64,000 bases of DNA from Apostichopus japonicus (lineage: Eukaryota > Echinodermata > Holothuroidea > Aspidochirotida > Stichopodidae): assembly GCF_037975245.1 (NCBI RefSeq), contig NC_092583.1:7515264-7579263 (forward strand), in the 5' to 3' direction. The translations under genes were made by a program, and so were the position numbers. Positions 10,311-22,500 of this stretch are shown in pieces; the stretch's first letter is position 1; each line of letters starts with the position of its first letter. A model generated the notes under the pieces. The model saw only the letters and a list, made by a program, of their open reading frames with translations. It was not told the DNA's origin and did no database searches.

Positions 10311-11195
10311 AATAATAATAATAATAATAAATTACACTTATAAAGCGATTAATACAGCGTTTCAAAGCGCTTTACAAAGTAGGAAAGAGACAAAGGAAAC
10401 CAAGGGGGAAAAAAAACTAGGTATCGAATAGAAATGTTTTAAGTTGTCTCTTGAAAATACAAATGTAGGGAGAGTCACGAATGTTAAATAGGAAATCGCC
10501 ATAACGAGTGCGGGTACGTGGACCAGGAGTTAATTGCAAATGCGCATGATTGGAAGAGTGAAGCGTAACTGTAGTTGACCTATACGCAAAGGAGTAATAA
10601 GGTCAGTGATATATTGAGGAGCAAGCCCGTTGATCGCTTGTAGGTGAGAAGTATGATCTTAAACTGGACGCGCTGCGAGATGGGAAGCCAATGCAATGAA
10701 CTGAGTACAGGGGTGAGGTTATCAAACTTTTTAGTGAGTCAGACTAGGCGCGCAGCAGCGTTCTGAATTCTCTGAAGGGGAGCTATATGAGAAACTGGCA
10801 AATTCACATACAAACTGTTGCAGTAATCCAAATAGGAGGAAACAGAAGCGTGAACCAGTCGTTCAGTTGAGCCTTGATCTAGATACCTCCTGAGTTTACC
10901 AATTTTGTAAATACCATACGCAGCTGAACGACAAGTGTTCTGAATATGTTTTCGCATATCGAGTTTATCGTCGAGCAAGACACCAAGATCACGTGTACTT
11001 TCGGAAGGAGTTATGACATTTGTACCAACAGTGAGGTCAGGTAGGTTACTCGAATCTCTAAACTAGGAGGTGACGTGGATGACTTTGGTCTTTGAATCGT
11101 TAAGGAGCGAACTGTTGCAAGTGGACCATTGCTTGATATCAGCGATACAATTGAAGAGACTGGTTGTATCAAGCCGTAGTGTGTACATACCAATA
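10308..11195 (-). mobile_element. CR1/L2-type non-LTR retrotransposon fragment (3' part)
   Basis: On the minus strand, reading frames with a few breaks encode the end of a reverse transcriptase: STRDLGVLLDDKLDM, a helix with YGIYKIGKLRRYLD, SSYLDYCNSLY, LQRIQNAAARLV and then LHWLPISQRVQFKIILLTYK. This is the conserved C-terminal part of CR1/L2/Rex1-like proteins. The 3' end shows a cell of (TAA)n at 10,311-10,330 and the CAAAGCGCTTTAC motif. It is 5'-truncated and inactive. Confidence 0.85.
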
Positions 11196-11199
11196 CTTC

Positions 11200-11290
11200 A
11201 CGCGATCTTTTTTATATATGTACCAATACGTACCAACCCGTAGTGGGTCCGTCACCGATCACGTGATCATGCCTTACTAAGATTGCGCTA
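11200..11290. repeat. Far end of the dispersed repeat split by the CR1-like insertion
   Basis: TATGTACCAATACGTACC and GATCACGTGATCATG match 30,475-30,560. This shows the CR1-like element inserted into a pre-existing repeat. Confidence 0.55.
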
Positions 11291-11304
11291 GGGTCCACTC
11301 ATCT

Positions 11305-11608
11305 ATTATTTAATAATCAGTTTTATCAATTAGTTTGTTGTACTGAGTGTGATCTTTAACTTTATTTTATTCTTACTTTTATTTACATTTCAGCTGTTTA
11401 CGGCAGATTAATCGTCAATGTTCATGAAGAACTTCCTCTAGACAGCACTCTGAAATTAGCAACTCTGTTTGGTTTACCACCGGCTGAAACTGATATGCTA
11501 CGCCGGGTTTCTCTGATAGAGACACCAGGAATCACTCTGATTAACTTCATGAAAACACGAAACATCATCAACATGTTGGATATCACTAACCTACAAAAGG
11601 GTTTGAGT
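11305..11608 (+). pseudogene. Duplicated DED exon of the large gene with upstream intron
   Basis: This stretch matches 34,360-34,655, including about 85 bp of intron and the acceptor TTACATTTCAG. The exon begins at 11,394 and stays open, encoding a DED-like module (LDSTLKLATLFGLPPAETDM). About 90 consecutive bases (about 11,483-11,575) are identical to exon 7 of the large gene, while the first part of the exon is diverged. After 11,608 the match is lost, so the exon lacks its end and donor. No complete gene is present around it. Confidence 0.8.
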
Positions 11609-11699
11609 TTATATACTTATTGCGTATGGGAAGGGGGGGGGGGGCGGGTTGATTTAAAAAATGGGACTTTCCAGATACTATCTCCACGCTAGCCAAATT

Positions 11700-14600
11700 C
11701 AGGCTTACGTATAAACTGTAAAACGTCAGGGCTGGAAGCCATTCTCGACATCGATACTATTTAATATATAAATGAGGAATTCTGTTTCATGATATGTAGA
11801 TTTAAACTAGTATACATGGGTAAAATGGACATATATGGACATATATCGATTAACATTGATCTTCATAGGTTTTCTGTGATTTGATACAGACGGCCTGCCA
11901 TAGTTTACTAATGAAATAATGTCTGACCAAACAAACTATGTTTGACAACTTGTTCGGCAATGCCATCATAGGAAATGAAAGAATGCCTCATATTACACGA
12001 TGATCATGCTTAAACTTTGACAATGCTGTATGTGAAACAACACGAAGAGTAATCTTTAGTTTCATTCCATTCTGAATTATCACTTTTGATGTTCGTTGTT
12101 AATATTAACCTTAATTGGCGTAGATCCTGGGGGAGGGGGGGGGGGGGCGGGGGACGTATCCTCCAGCATCTGACTAGGGGGATGTCCCATGTAATCATCC
12201 ATCCTTCTCAATGTTATGGATATGCGTGTGCCAGAAAGCATATTTTTCTTCACATGAAAAAAATGATGATTAATTAAAAAAGTGTTCATTTAAAATGTGT
12301 TTTTAATATTTGAAACAAGGTTACAAGATCAGGGGAATGGGAATGTATTCACCAAAATTTGACTGAGGGGGGGGGGGTGGGGAGGAGGGTGACCCATGTA
12401 ATCATCTCCCTCATGTACAGATAGCCCGTTACAAAGTTGATATCGTTAGATACTGTAATTTACGTGACTATGTAGCTATGACTGTGCATTTAGTAGGTAG
12501 ACTGGTACTATCGTTGTCCTTGGGAAACGTTATTTGGTAGGCTATTAACGGAAAGCCTAGCTCCATTTCTTAAGAAGCTCCACTCAAAGAAACCATAAAC
12601 AATTCTTTTCATTTCAAGATGATGTATTCTCTCCGTCTCATATATACAATCAATAATATAATCTTCAAACTAACGATTGGTCACAATCAATTTGATAAAT
12701 TATATGGCCATAACAGACACTTTCGGTCTCTCATTGAAACATTGACTGAAGCGGCTAAATTTGTGTTGAGTTGTTACAAAGTTGGATATTTTCATTTGCA
12801 CATCTCAATATGAAAATTTTGTGTGGTATATGTGAGCAAAAAAGGCAAAAAAAAACCATCTCCAAATTTCACCATTTTTCATAATTCACTACCTCGGTTG
12901 TCTAAAATTTCTGAAGGGGGGGGGGGGGTTAAAAATAAATCTACGTCACTGCTAAGCTTCATCCGGATGTTTCTATTTGTACACACGCAGCATGGGAAGG
13001 GACTTGCTATATAGATACAGCATGAGGAAATTTCGTTGTGAACTTTCCATAAACGGTGCCAAGTGTATAGGGTATTGTGTTAAATATGCTGTATTGGAAC
13101 AGCAGTGTGAAATCAATTAACTTGCAGTCCTATAGGCTAAGTATCATCAGCATTACCCAAACTACTCAAATATTTACTTTCCATATTTAAGTGAGAACAA
13201 TACGATCTTTGAACACAAATACAGTTTTATTTGAATACGAAATCATAATTTGTAGGCTCTCCCCGACACAGTCACGACAGCTATAGGTTCTTGGACAAGT
13301 TGTAACCGAAAATTGGATGGAAATTACCAGAATTGATTGAGGAACCACTCCCCCCTTCTCTTCCACATCTCCCCCTTCTTCTGTTGTAAGCGCGAAACAA
13401 TATCCTCATAAAATATTACAGAAAACTATTTTTATAATTCTATTAAATGAAGAAGACAGGGTTATCGAATTTGTTATCATTCTTGGTGACGCACATAGAC
13501 TGTTGGACTTGAAGAAGTGTGTAATTAAGCAACCAGCTCGAGCTAAAACAAAGCCTCGTTAGTGCATGGCTAGTTCAAAGTGCAAGATAACGCCAGTGTT
13601 GTCTGGGAACTTTTGAAATTAAGAATTAAAGCAGTAAAATATATATAAATATATTTAAGGTTTCTATTAAAAACCGGTATAATCTGATAAGGGTTTACCA
13701 TGTTAAATTTATTTAGAGGGCGTAATTGTGTCCCAATAGGAATGGAAGTTAAGGATGATTCATATCAGAACGAAGCTCATACAGGACGCTCAGCATCCTT
13801 TGCCTGCATGTGCACTGACAAACACGATGAACCAATTTTTGAACATATTTTCATCCACTCTCTTTACTCCTGTCTGAGATCCCCCAATCTCACTCCCTCC
13901 CCTCTGATGTGAAAAGCTCTCCTCTTTTTGTCAGGTTTCTATTTTGAATGATAACGGAAATTCGTAGAGAATTCTCCAATAGTCCACTATCAGATAAGAC
14001 TATGGGACCGTTTACCACACAAGTCGTCCGTAACTATATGAAAGATTCTATAACGTTATTCACCTTTTCCAGACTAATGATGGTTAGAGAGACAAATAAG
14101 GTGGCACAGTTACTCAATGGAAGTTAAATTGGGGAAGATTATCTCGATGGTCTGTAGACTTTACAGGCAGATCACCTGTATTAATATTAGGCCACCCCCC
14201 CTTCCACTCCTCTCCCTCCGGTTTTGGAAATTCGATGTATTTATTAAAGTACATCATAGGTTACAATTCAAGATAACACTCAAATATATAGGTTCAATAA
14301 AACAAAAACAAAAATCTCACTGAACTGCTTTAAGTTCGATATTGACTCAAACATCACGCGATATGGTTTATATCTAAGAGATCAAGGGTTAGTGGGCGTA
14401 AATTGTTTTATTCATTTGCTAGATACCAAATCATATCAAGCCTGTCCTCCTCTCTTACTACAGCATTCAACCCTCCGTTACCTCTTTCGTGCTCCACTCT
14501 TCAGCGTTTATTATCTAATATTCAGTTGAGAATTTGTCTCATCCTCTGATCGAAGTCATAGTATTTAGTTGTCTTTTAGATTATCTCTAAGGGCTCTCTG

Positions 14601-14780
14601 TTTGAAATTTGTGTTATCACTTCACGCTTCGTAAACGGGACAGCGACTCAGCATAAAAAAACGTATCGAATTATATCAAGAACAAGTTTATATTCAAGAC
14701 CTTTCGAAGAATATTAGCTGTACATCACCTGCACCTGTCTTACACAGACGTCTGTCATTGTAAGTAAAGTAAAACATTTA
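11700..14780. other. Intergenic, no gene recognised
   Basis: AT-rich sequence with G-runs at about 12,127, 12,367 and 12,917. Short open frames here are not supported by splice context, family motifs or repeat relationships. Confidence 0.5.
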
Positions 14781-14785
14781 TGAAT

Positions 14786-15510
14786 TTTTTGGTTTCGATG
14801 ATAATCGTAACCTATGCACACATGCATGTGGAGAGTGTGTGTACGTACGATGTATGTGTGTGTATGTGTGCGTTTGTTTTGCTATCTGACCGAGGACTTG
14901 AATAAAAGAATTTCAGGTCCTCGGTTGTGATTTCTAAAGAATCACCACGTCCTCGGAAGAATTCTATTGTATGGGGTATTGTTAAAGTTAGGGTACGTGG
15001 ATTTGAACAATGGAAAATACAATGGGGTCCTCGGTCTGAATGAAACACAAACATGTGAGGGTGCGTGTGTGTGCGTGACGCCTCGCTTGAAAACACCATA
15101 TCTGAAGGAGAGAAGCTTGGACTAATCTAATATTTGGTGTATACCAGTACCATATTAAGGAGCAACAGCCTATAGTTTATTTTTTTTTTTTTGAGATCAA
15201 TGGTCATTTGGGGGTCACCAGGGGTCAAAGTGAGTAAACCTTGTAAACACGATATCTCAAGAAGAAAAATCTTGGATCAATCTCGCATTTCGTGTGAAGG
15301 AGTACCACATTGAGTTTAAGATCCCTATTGTTTTTGGTGGAGGTCCAAGTCCATTTGGAGTCACTGTAATTCAAATTGTGAAAACCTTGTAACACGTACG
15401 ATAACTTAAGAAGGGAAGGTCAGACGAATCTCATTTTTAGTATGTAGTTGGTATACGCTCAGTACAATATTTTGTTGAGGTCAAAGTCAGTCGGAGTCAC
15501 CAGACGCCAA
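14786..15510. repeat. Short copy of the GGTCA-rich tandem repeat element
   Basis: It starts with TTTGGTTTCGATGA and ACCTATGCA.ACATG, as does 24,299. It ends with two or three diverged ~145-bp units (AACACGATATCTCAAGAAG, GGGGTCACCAGGGGTCAAAG). TG-rich microsatellite sequence lies inside at about 14,830-14,870 and 15,060-15,078. Confidence 0.65.
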
Positions 15511-16024
15511 ATTGTTGAAACATTGTTTTATTAGCTACCGTATCTCCCACATACCAGCCTATCAGATAACATGTGGGTTACGCCTCATACGAATGGAAGC
15601 CTATTGGCGATTCGAAATGAGCTTATGGGCATTCTTAGAATCTAAAACTGAAAATACGAACAAACTTGCATTGGCTTCAACGTGCCGCTCGGAAGCCTTA
15701 TTTCGCGTGCGGAAAGGTGTACTTTGTAGTACAGCAGTTCTATTGGACGTTTTCCGTCGTATTTATTTCAGGTTGGATGTAGTTTCGTTTTGACCAGGCA
15801 GCGTTAATGAAACTTAACAGTTCGTCTAGTTAGATTTTTTACTATGACCAATCTCAATGCGAAATAATTATGTAAGACGGTCTTAGTTTGGCAGTGAGTT
15901 CACGAGCCTTTGTCTGCATCGGCTGTTGATCTCAATTTGTGTAGTCTCTTCCACCAGTTTCAGCATAGCTAGGCCCTAATAGTAACCAGGTGCGTATCCA
16001 GGGGGACGTTGGGGGCGCGCGCCC

Positions 16025-16195
16025 CCCAGGTAAGAAAAAGAGGAGAGAAAAAAAAGAGAAGAAAAAAGGAAAAAAGAGGGGAAAAAAGAGGAGGAGGAGG
16101 AGAGGAAGGAAGGGAAAAGAAAAAGAAAAAAAGAGAGAAAAAGGAGAAAAGGAGGGAGTAAAAGAAAAACGCGAAGACACCGGGAAGAGAAAGAG
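16025..16195 (+). repeat. Purine-only low-complexity tract
   Basis: About 170 bases are almost entirely A and G on the + strand (GAAAAAAGAGGGGAAAAAAG and similar). Open frames on both strands here are compositional artefacts. Confidence 0.85.
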
Positions 16196-16519
16196 GAACA
16201 GTGACATCATTACAGCGCTGAAGGGTAGCCAGTGACGGATCAATGATTTCGTGACTCACCCTACCCCTTACACCGACAACTCCATTTTTGACGTTTCCAT
16301 TTTTCTCTCTCACTAATGATCTATATATATACTATATATGGTCTATCATAACGCGTGTGTAGAATTGTGCTATGAAACCAACTGTGGCTGGTCTCGAACT
16401 CGACCGTGTCGTCGGGGAACATGACGCATTTTGGAATGGGGGCGACCGCCGGCCCCCCCCCATTCAGCATTTTTTTAAATGATATCGCTAAGTAATTTCA
16501 AAATAGAAAGTGCTTAGAG

Positions 16520-16690
16520 GCAACTTACAAGGCCTGGGAAGTGTCATTTCCAGCGATCTGGGAGACATTTTCGGCCAAAATTTCTTGTACGCTTCGCGCC
16601 AACCTATGGTGGCGCTACGCTTAGATAATTTGCCTACAGGCTTCGCCCCTCCCTTGGCAAATTCCTCGCTACGTGCCTGTTCGAATTTGT
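16520..16690 (+). repeat. Dispersed repeat with GGCGCT.CGCTTAGATA motif, copy 1
   Basis: It shares TCATTTCC.GCGAT, AAATTT.CT.GTACGCT, CGCGCCAACC and GGTGGCGCT.CGCTTAGATA with 17,255-17,420, 17,930-18,095 and, reversed, 52,690-52,835. Confidence 0.65.
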
Positions 16691-17254
16691 AACGCAAACA
16701 GCAGATATCACATCATATCAGTGAGCATGAAAATGGCGTTCCAGGATGAAAAGCCTCAAAACTGTCCGACTTGCCTGAAAAAATAACCAAAAATTTTCGC
16801 GCGCGAGGCGCGCATTCAACGTGTTTATGTCAATATCATATAAGCAAGCATCGGTTATTACATCGCATGCCATCATGTACCGTACGGTCCGTTCAAATTG
16901 CGCAGTAAACCGCGGGATGCTAATGTAAACAACGACATGTCTCATGTAGATGTATAAAAAGCATGGAGGTCCAATTATGTCAAAACTCTCTTTTACATTA
17001 GTAATGGCGAATTAGGGGCTGCACCCCCGCCGCGCAGTGGCGGAGCGTCCATACGGTCAGGGGGCGCATGCCCCCTCCCCCTGACGGACTCAAATGGACT
17101 GCTGGCGCCTTTTTCAGCTCTTTACCACTTTTTACTTATTCTAGATTATTGACTTTTTCATTGCGCTCTCATCTACTTATTGACATTTGTCACATTTTGT
17201 TGGTGTAATTTGGAGATGACACCTATTTATTCTTTGTTTATCTGCAAATTAGCC

Positions 17255-17420
17255 AGGCCCGGAAAGGGTCATTTCCGGCGATATAGGGAGTATCTTTACT
17301 CAAAAATTTTCTGTACGCTACGCGCCAACCAGTGGTGGCGCTCCGCTTAGATAGTGTTGAAAGCGCCCCTACAGACCATTCTCGCCCCTCCTGACCAATA
17401 CCCCTAGCTCCGCCACTTCC
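17255..17420 (+). repeat. Dispersed repeat with GGCGCTCCGCTTAGATA motif, copy 2
   Basis: Same family and order of motifs as 16,520-16,690. It is followed by CCCCTAGCTCCGCCAC, a motif often seen at the end of this repeat in the window. Confidence 0.65.
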
Positions 17421-17929
17421 GCCGCGCCTCCTACGCCTATGTGTATAGTGTTCGGTTTCGGAAATATCTGCTATTTTTTCATTTCCTTCAACCAAGTTTT
17501 ATAATAGCCGTAATAAGAGGTTTTAATATTTGTACACCAATAAATTAACTGTGTCTGAATTTTAGAAAATTTATGACCAACATTCTGCATCACACTTCCC
17601 TCTACTCGTGCAATTTTGACCGGTCTGTTAGGGGTTGAAGGAAGTTTTTTCTATATTGGTTGTCCATAGATGAAATTTTGTACAACATTATGGGTATGTT
17701 TTGAAGTGAAATGTGAATTTTCAAATTCTGAACAAATATGGGGCTTAAAACCTTGAAAAGTGGGGCTGACGGGTATTGTGGGCCGCGACGTAGAATCACC
17801 TACAAAAGCAAAGACCCACAGGAGATGCGATCAGGTCGAACATGATGTGTGTCGGGTTGACAATCTTCAAAAAGGTTATGGATGGAAAAACAACAATTAG
17901 GAAATACTTGGTTCTCAGGCAAAAAGTGT

Positions 17930-18095
17930 ACATCTGGTTGGTCATTTCAAGCCCGAGAAGTGCCGTTTCCGGTGATCTGGGGGGTCTCAAAACAAGAAAT
18001 TTTCTTGTACGCTGCGCGCCAACCGATGGTGGCGCTCCGCTTAGATAGTAATTCGTGCCCCCCGGGTTCGAAAATCCTGGATACGCGCCTGGTAA
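17930..18095 (+). repeat. Dispersed repeat with GGCGCTCCGCTTAGATA motif, copy 3
   Basis: Same family. It ends with GGGTTCGAAAATCCTGGATA and CGCGCCTGG. Confidence 0.65.
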
Positions 18096-18099
18096 CGTT

Positions 18100-19500
18100 C
18101 GACTTTCGTCACGTTTATGATTATGGGACAACTTGAACAAACCTGGCTAGGCCTGTGAGCAATTTTATGTTGTCTAGTCCAGCAACGGTTGGGTAGAATA
18201 GGGTTCGTTAACACAACAACGTGAATTAATCCAGTCATAATACTAATACACCTTAAGATGGCAAAACATCTCCTCAATTATTTATTGAGGCATTTTCATA
18301 CTGGCTATCAGTCATAATACGCAAAGTATCGAACAATTTAAGGAGTTTTGAGAAAAGCTTGCTGTTGTTGCTGCTAGGACTTTTGGAAGATAGATGGCTC
18401 TTAAAACCTTAGATTTTCATTGTTTCAAGTTAAATTTCATACTGCAAAGAAACATGACTTTCCAATGCGCAATTACGTAGCGCCATGTATCTGACTAACT
18501 GCCTAAACTTTGTTCATAGAAAGTATTGATTTTGCAGTTCTGTACTTTGGAGACTTGAACAACAATCATATAGGCCTAGTGGGCGAGTGAAATTTGGCGA
18601 GTAGATGTTTAGCCACGGTTGTCAAATAGCGAGTACTTTTAAAAATATTTTTCCAGGACTGAAAACCTTCAAAACCTGTTTTCTCATGGTAGAAATCATG
18701 GATACTTCTCATACATGGTATATGGATTTGCCATATTGAGTACAAGAATCCTATTGCTTGTGAGGTCAATCTCCTATAGGTCACCAGAGGTCAAACTCTG
18801 AAAAACCTTTTACATGGTATCTAACGATGAAATCGTGGATTCCTCTTATACTTGGAGTGTTGATTCATAACATTGAGTACAATACCCCTATTGTTTTTGG
18901 TGGAGGTGTGTATAGCCACGTACAGTAGATTGACCTGAGTTTATTCTGCCATAGTGGTATTGTAACAGCTAGTTCTGATTATATATACTAACAAGCAGAA
19001 GTCTAGTGCATTGAAGTCATCGAAACCTCAATGCATTTAGCATTGGTTATTCACAGCACTCCAGTGAAGGTAAGCATAGCTACATTGTATAACATGCCTG
19101 TACGGGAAATTTTGAATAAAAATATAATTTCTTTAAATAAAATTTCCACTTTTGACCATCGCATACATGAATTTATCAGTTTCTCGAAATTTCACATATT
19201 TTCTCACGATTTCGTTTTTTTTTTCCTCGCAATTCACCATGAAATAAATATAAAACTTTGGTGTTAAATTCCTGATTGATCGTGGAAAGTGTAATTTTAG
19301 AATCGGGAATGACCAAAACCATAATTTCATTATCATATTAAATTCAAGGTTGTTCGTTATACATTCAATAAAAGCCACAACATTCACCCCTTAAGAAGTT
19401 TTCTTTCCGTTCCGATGAACTCTGTATCTATTGCGATATTCCTCGATAAGAATATTCTTTAGAAAGTCATATTTGTTTCTTACATTTTGTTCTAATTGTA
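18100..19500. other. Upstream flank of the large gene
   Basis: It includes a weak GGTCA-type repeat at about 18,640-18,920 (AAAACCTT, GAGTACAA, GGAGGT motifs). No exon is supported. The promoter of the large gene should lie in its last part, but I see no clear TATA box or initiator. Confidence 0.45.
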
Positions 19501-19566
19501 TGCGCAGATCGGGACTCCAGCTGCTTTAATATAATTCTCGTAGAACTAATCAAGCACATATCAAAA

Positions 19567-19586
19567 ATGGCCAGCACAAAAACCTC
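19567..19586 (+). CDS. Exon 1: start codon mini-exon
   Basis: AAAAATGG context, then codons for M-A-S-T-K-T and two bases TC before a perfect donor GTAAGT. The leftover TC joins the single A at 21404 to make a Ser codon in the open frame of exon 2. The phase match, start context and donor support it. It is short, so chance is possible. Confidence 0.6.
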
Positions 19587-22500
19587 GTAAGTATTTTTTA
19601 ATACAAGATTTAAATGTTTTTATAAATGACAGTATTTAAGAAAAGTATTATTTCTTTACTTTGCATTAATCTATGCACAAGCAATGTTATAAACTGACCT
19701 TTTTTTCATGAACAGATAAAAGACATTCTCATAAAGGCGGAGTGTATAGCCTAGTGGTTAACGCCGGCGTCTCCCAGTCATGAGATCCCCGGTTCGATTC
19801 CCCGCCGACAGCAATGTGTGTCGTCTGGCAAGGGTGTTGTTCAATAACAACTTCCTGACATGGACGTTAAATGAATGTGTGCCGAGAGATTGGCTTCGGT
19901 CAGCTTGCGAGTCTATAAGCCTCCATGGCTTCTTTCGCGAGTTCCTGCTTGCGGGAAGATCACATATACATACATACATACATACATACATAAAGAACTC
20001 CTGAAATGTGGGAAACAGTTCAATATCGAATAGGGGTGGGGCACAAAACTCCTAAGGGTAGTAAGACATCACTGCGTCGATTCTTTGGGGTGGTAAAGCA
20101 CAAAGCCATCTCAAATCGCCGATAAAATGGATCCTCTCTGCATTCTGTGCCACAAATTCCATTATTTTAATACGACAACGATGCAGCACCTATTGATTGA
20201 TTACTTTAATGTATTAGCAAAAGGACACTTCCTGTTTACATTTTTCCTAAATGTCTCAAAAAAGGACTTATTTTAAATACCGCCTAAAATTCAGTATGAA
20301 TTCACCCCGTGAAAACTTTAGACCAAGTTGGCTTTCTCTAATAGCGCCATCAATCATCATTAGCGGAGCCTTTTATCAAAGTTAGCTTTTTGGTATAGCG
20401 CCATCATTTACAACTTGTGAGCATGTGCCTCTTTCTCTCAGTTTTTGGCGCTAAATGCGAATGAATTAGAATGTACTGCATGCGTGTGGTCAACACACAG
20501 AAATAGTTGAATCAGAACGTTACATCAGTACATACATGTTATAACGATTAATATTGAAGATAAGTAAATCGTGTTCAAGCAAACTAAATATAGCCTACGC
20601 AATTTCATCAATTTTACTGAAACTGCATATTAACAAGGCTTATAGTCGGTGTTGTTATATATATGTAAGAGAAATTTTGTGAAAGGAATATTTAATATCC
20701 ACAGTAATCAATTGCAAATGTTTGTCTATTAAGAGGATACTTTAATAGGAAATTATTTTATTCGGTCGATTCTCCAATTTCTAGCACTTTTTTACTCCGC
20801 TCGCCATATATACATTCATGCGGACACGTATTTTCTTCACGTTTATGCGGGAGAGGGCTCTTAACTGGAAAATGCTATAATTGCTAGAAGTTTTCGAAAA
20901 GTACTTTCCTGCAGGTCTTTATTCTCCAAATTATTCTCAAACATTTTTTTTAAGAATACACAAGATGACTGAATGTCCCAATGAGGAATTTTTTTTCGAA
21001 GGTTGTAATAAAATCAGTTTAAAAAATTTGACCAAAGGTGACCATATTTAAATATCTAGCATATTTGGGGCCAATACAGCATAACAGGCTACAGGCTAGC
21101 TAGTATCCTAATAATTAGGTCTTGAACGTCTTATTTTTATATCTTCGAGATTTCCTTGCCGACTAATTTGATGGGAACATTTAGTGCTTTTGTGGTTCTC
21201 GACTTTGTAATTCCATGCATAAATCAACAGCTTTTCAAATAAATTAGTGCGGTTTTTAAGACCTAGGCTATATTTCGCAGGCTGAGAGCTGTTCATCATC
21301 ATCATTCCTTCGATCTAAAAATCAACTCTAAATTCTTCGTTACCACGGATACAACCTTCCAACCCTGACCTAACTTTTCACTTTTTGCCTTCCACACACA
21401 CAGAGTGCATACAACGATACCACGATTCACTGTGCAAGATGGTTACGAGGTGCTCGTCATGGACGTGCTAGATACAGGCCGTTTGGCTGTCGCTGGATAT
21501 AATGACAAGACAGAATGCAGCTTTATAGATCTGTTTATGTTACAATTTGATCCTGATTCTCAAGAAAAACCGTCATTATTGACGTCAGAGCCGTATTATT
21601 CTGAGGAATTTACCGAGTTTGGTTCAGAATTGCGGTCTGTTTGTTTACTGGATGATCGTCTGTTTTTAACGTGTTGTAATGATACGATTGCATTGTACGA
21701 TAGTAGTAATGGCGGTCTGGTCAATCGAGGGAAGTTTAACGGTGAAGCCTACTGTATGACAACCAGAGATGGTTTAGTCTATGTCGGTTTAACATCCAGT
21801 GAGGTGATTGTCTTAGATGCGAGAGAATTGAGAATAAAGAAGACAATCACCTTAACAGGATTAGAAGATAGAGACTATCCCTGGGAGATAACAGTTAGTA
21901 ATAATAAACTGTTTATCTGTACAGGCAGGGACGATAGAGCTTTAATGTGTAATAGTGAGGGAGAAATAGAACAGGAATATACACACACACAGTACAGTGC
22001 TTGGAGTATAACAGTCAGTGAAGAGAACGGATTAATATTTATATTATGGGCTGGTGGTGAGGGTAGTCAAGTTGTTGTTTACTCTCTATCTGGAGGTCAT
22101 TCTTCCATCTCTGGGGGTCATATCTTGGCTTCTTTTAAAGGTCCTGGTAATTTCTTGGGAATCAGGATCAATAATAACATAAACAGATTGTTTTTGGTTA
22201 CTACAACTGGAGAAGTACATGAATATCACACAGTAAGTACTAATACAGGATATATAGGCCTATGGTAAAAATTAGGACTATTTATCACTTTTATTAAAGC
22301 AATCCTTTGATTGAAGCACAACAAATTGGGTGTCATTCTATGCGAACAAGTAAGGAGAAGACACTCTTACATGTTTTGAGATCTGCTTTGCAATATTTAA
22401 AGAAAAATAAGAACATTTTTTTCCTTGGGATTTGCTGATTCTGGTAAGGTTGTCATCGAAGTGTTTCTGTCAATGTTCATAAAAGTGAAATTTTTTTCCT

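Noticed and set aside
14812..15099. 95-codon minus-strand frame rich in His/Thr
   Set aside because: It covers TG-rich microsatellite and GGTCA-type repeat sequence.
15932..16313. Open frames on both strands over a purine-only tract
   Set aside because: Lys/Arg/Glu- or Phe/Leu/Ser-only composition comes from the A/G tract. No family or splice support.
19758..20004. Open frames on both strands
   Set aside because: They lie inside a tRNA-derived SINE with a CATA tail.
21404..22232. Propeller as the C-terminal part of a TRIM protein ending at 22,268
   Set aside because: A perfect GTAAGT donor at 22,233 in phase 0 joins the DED exon in phase 0, and a start mini-exon fits upstream.
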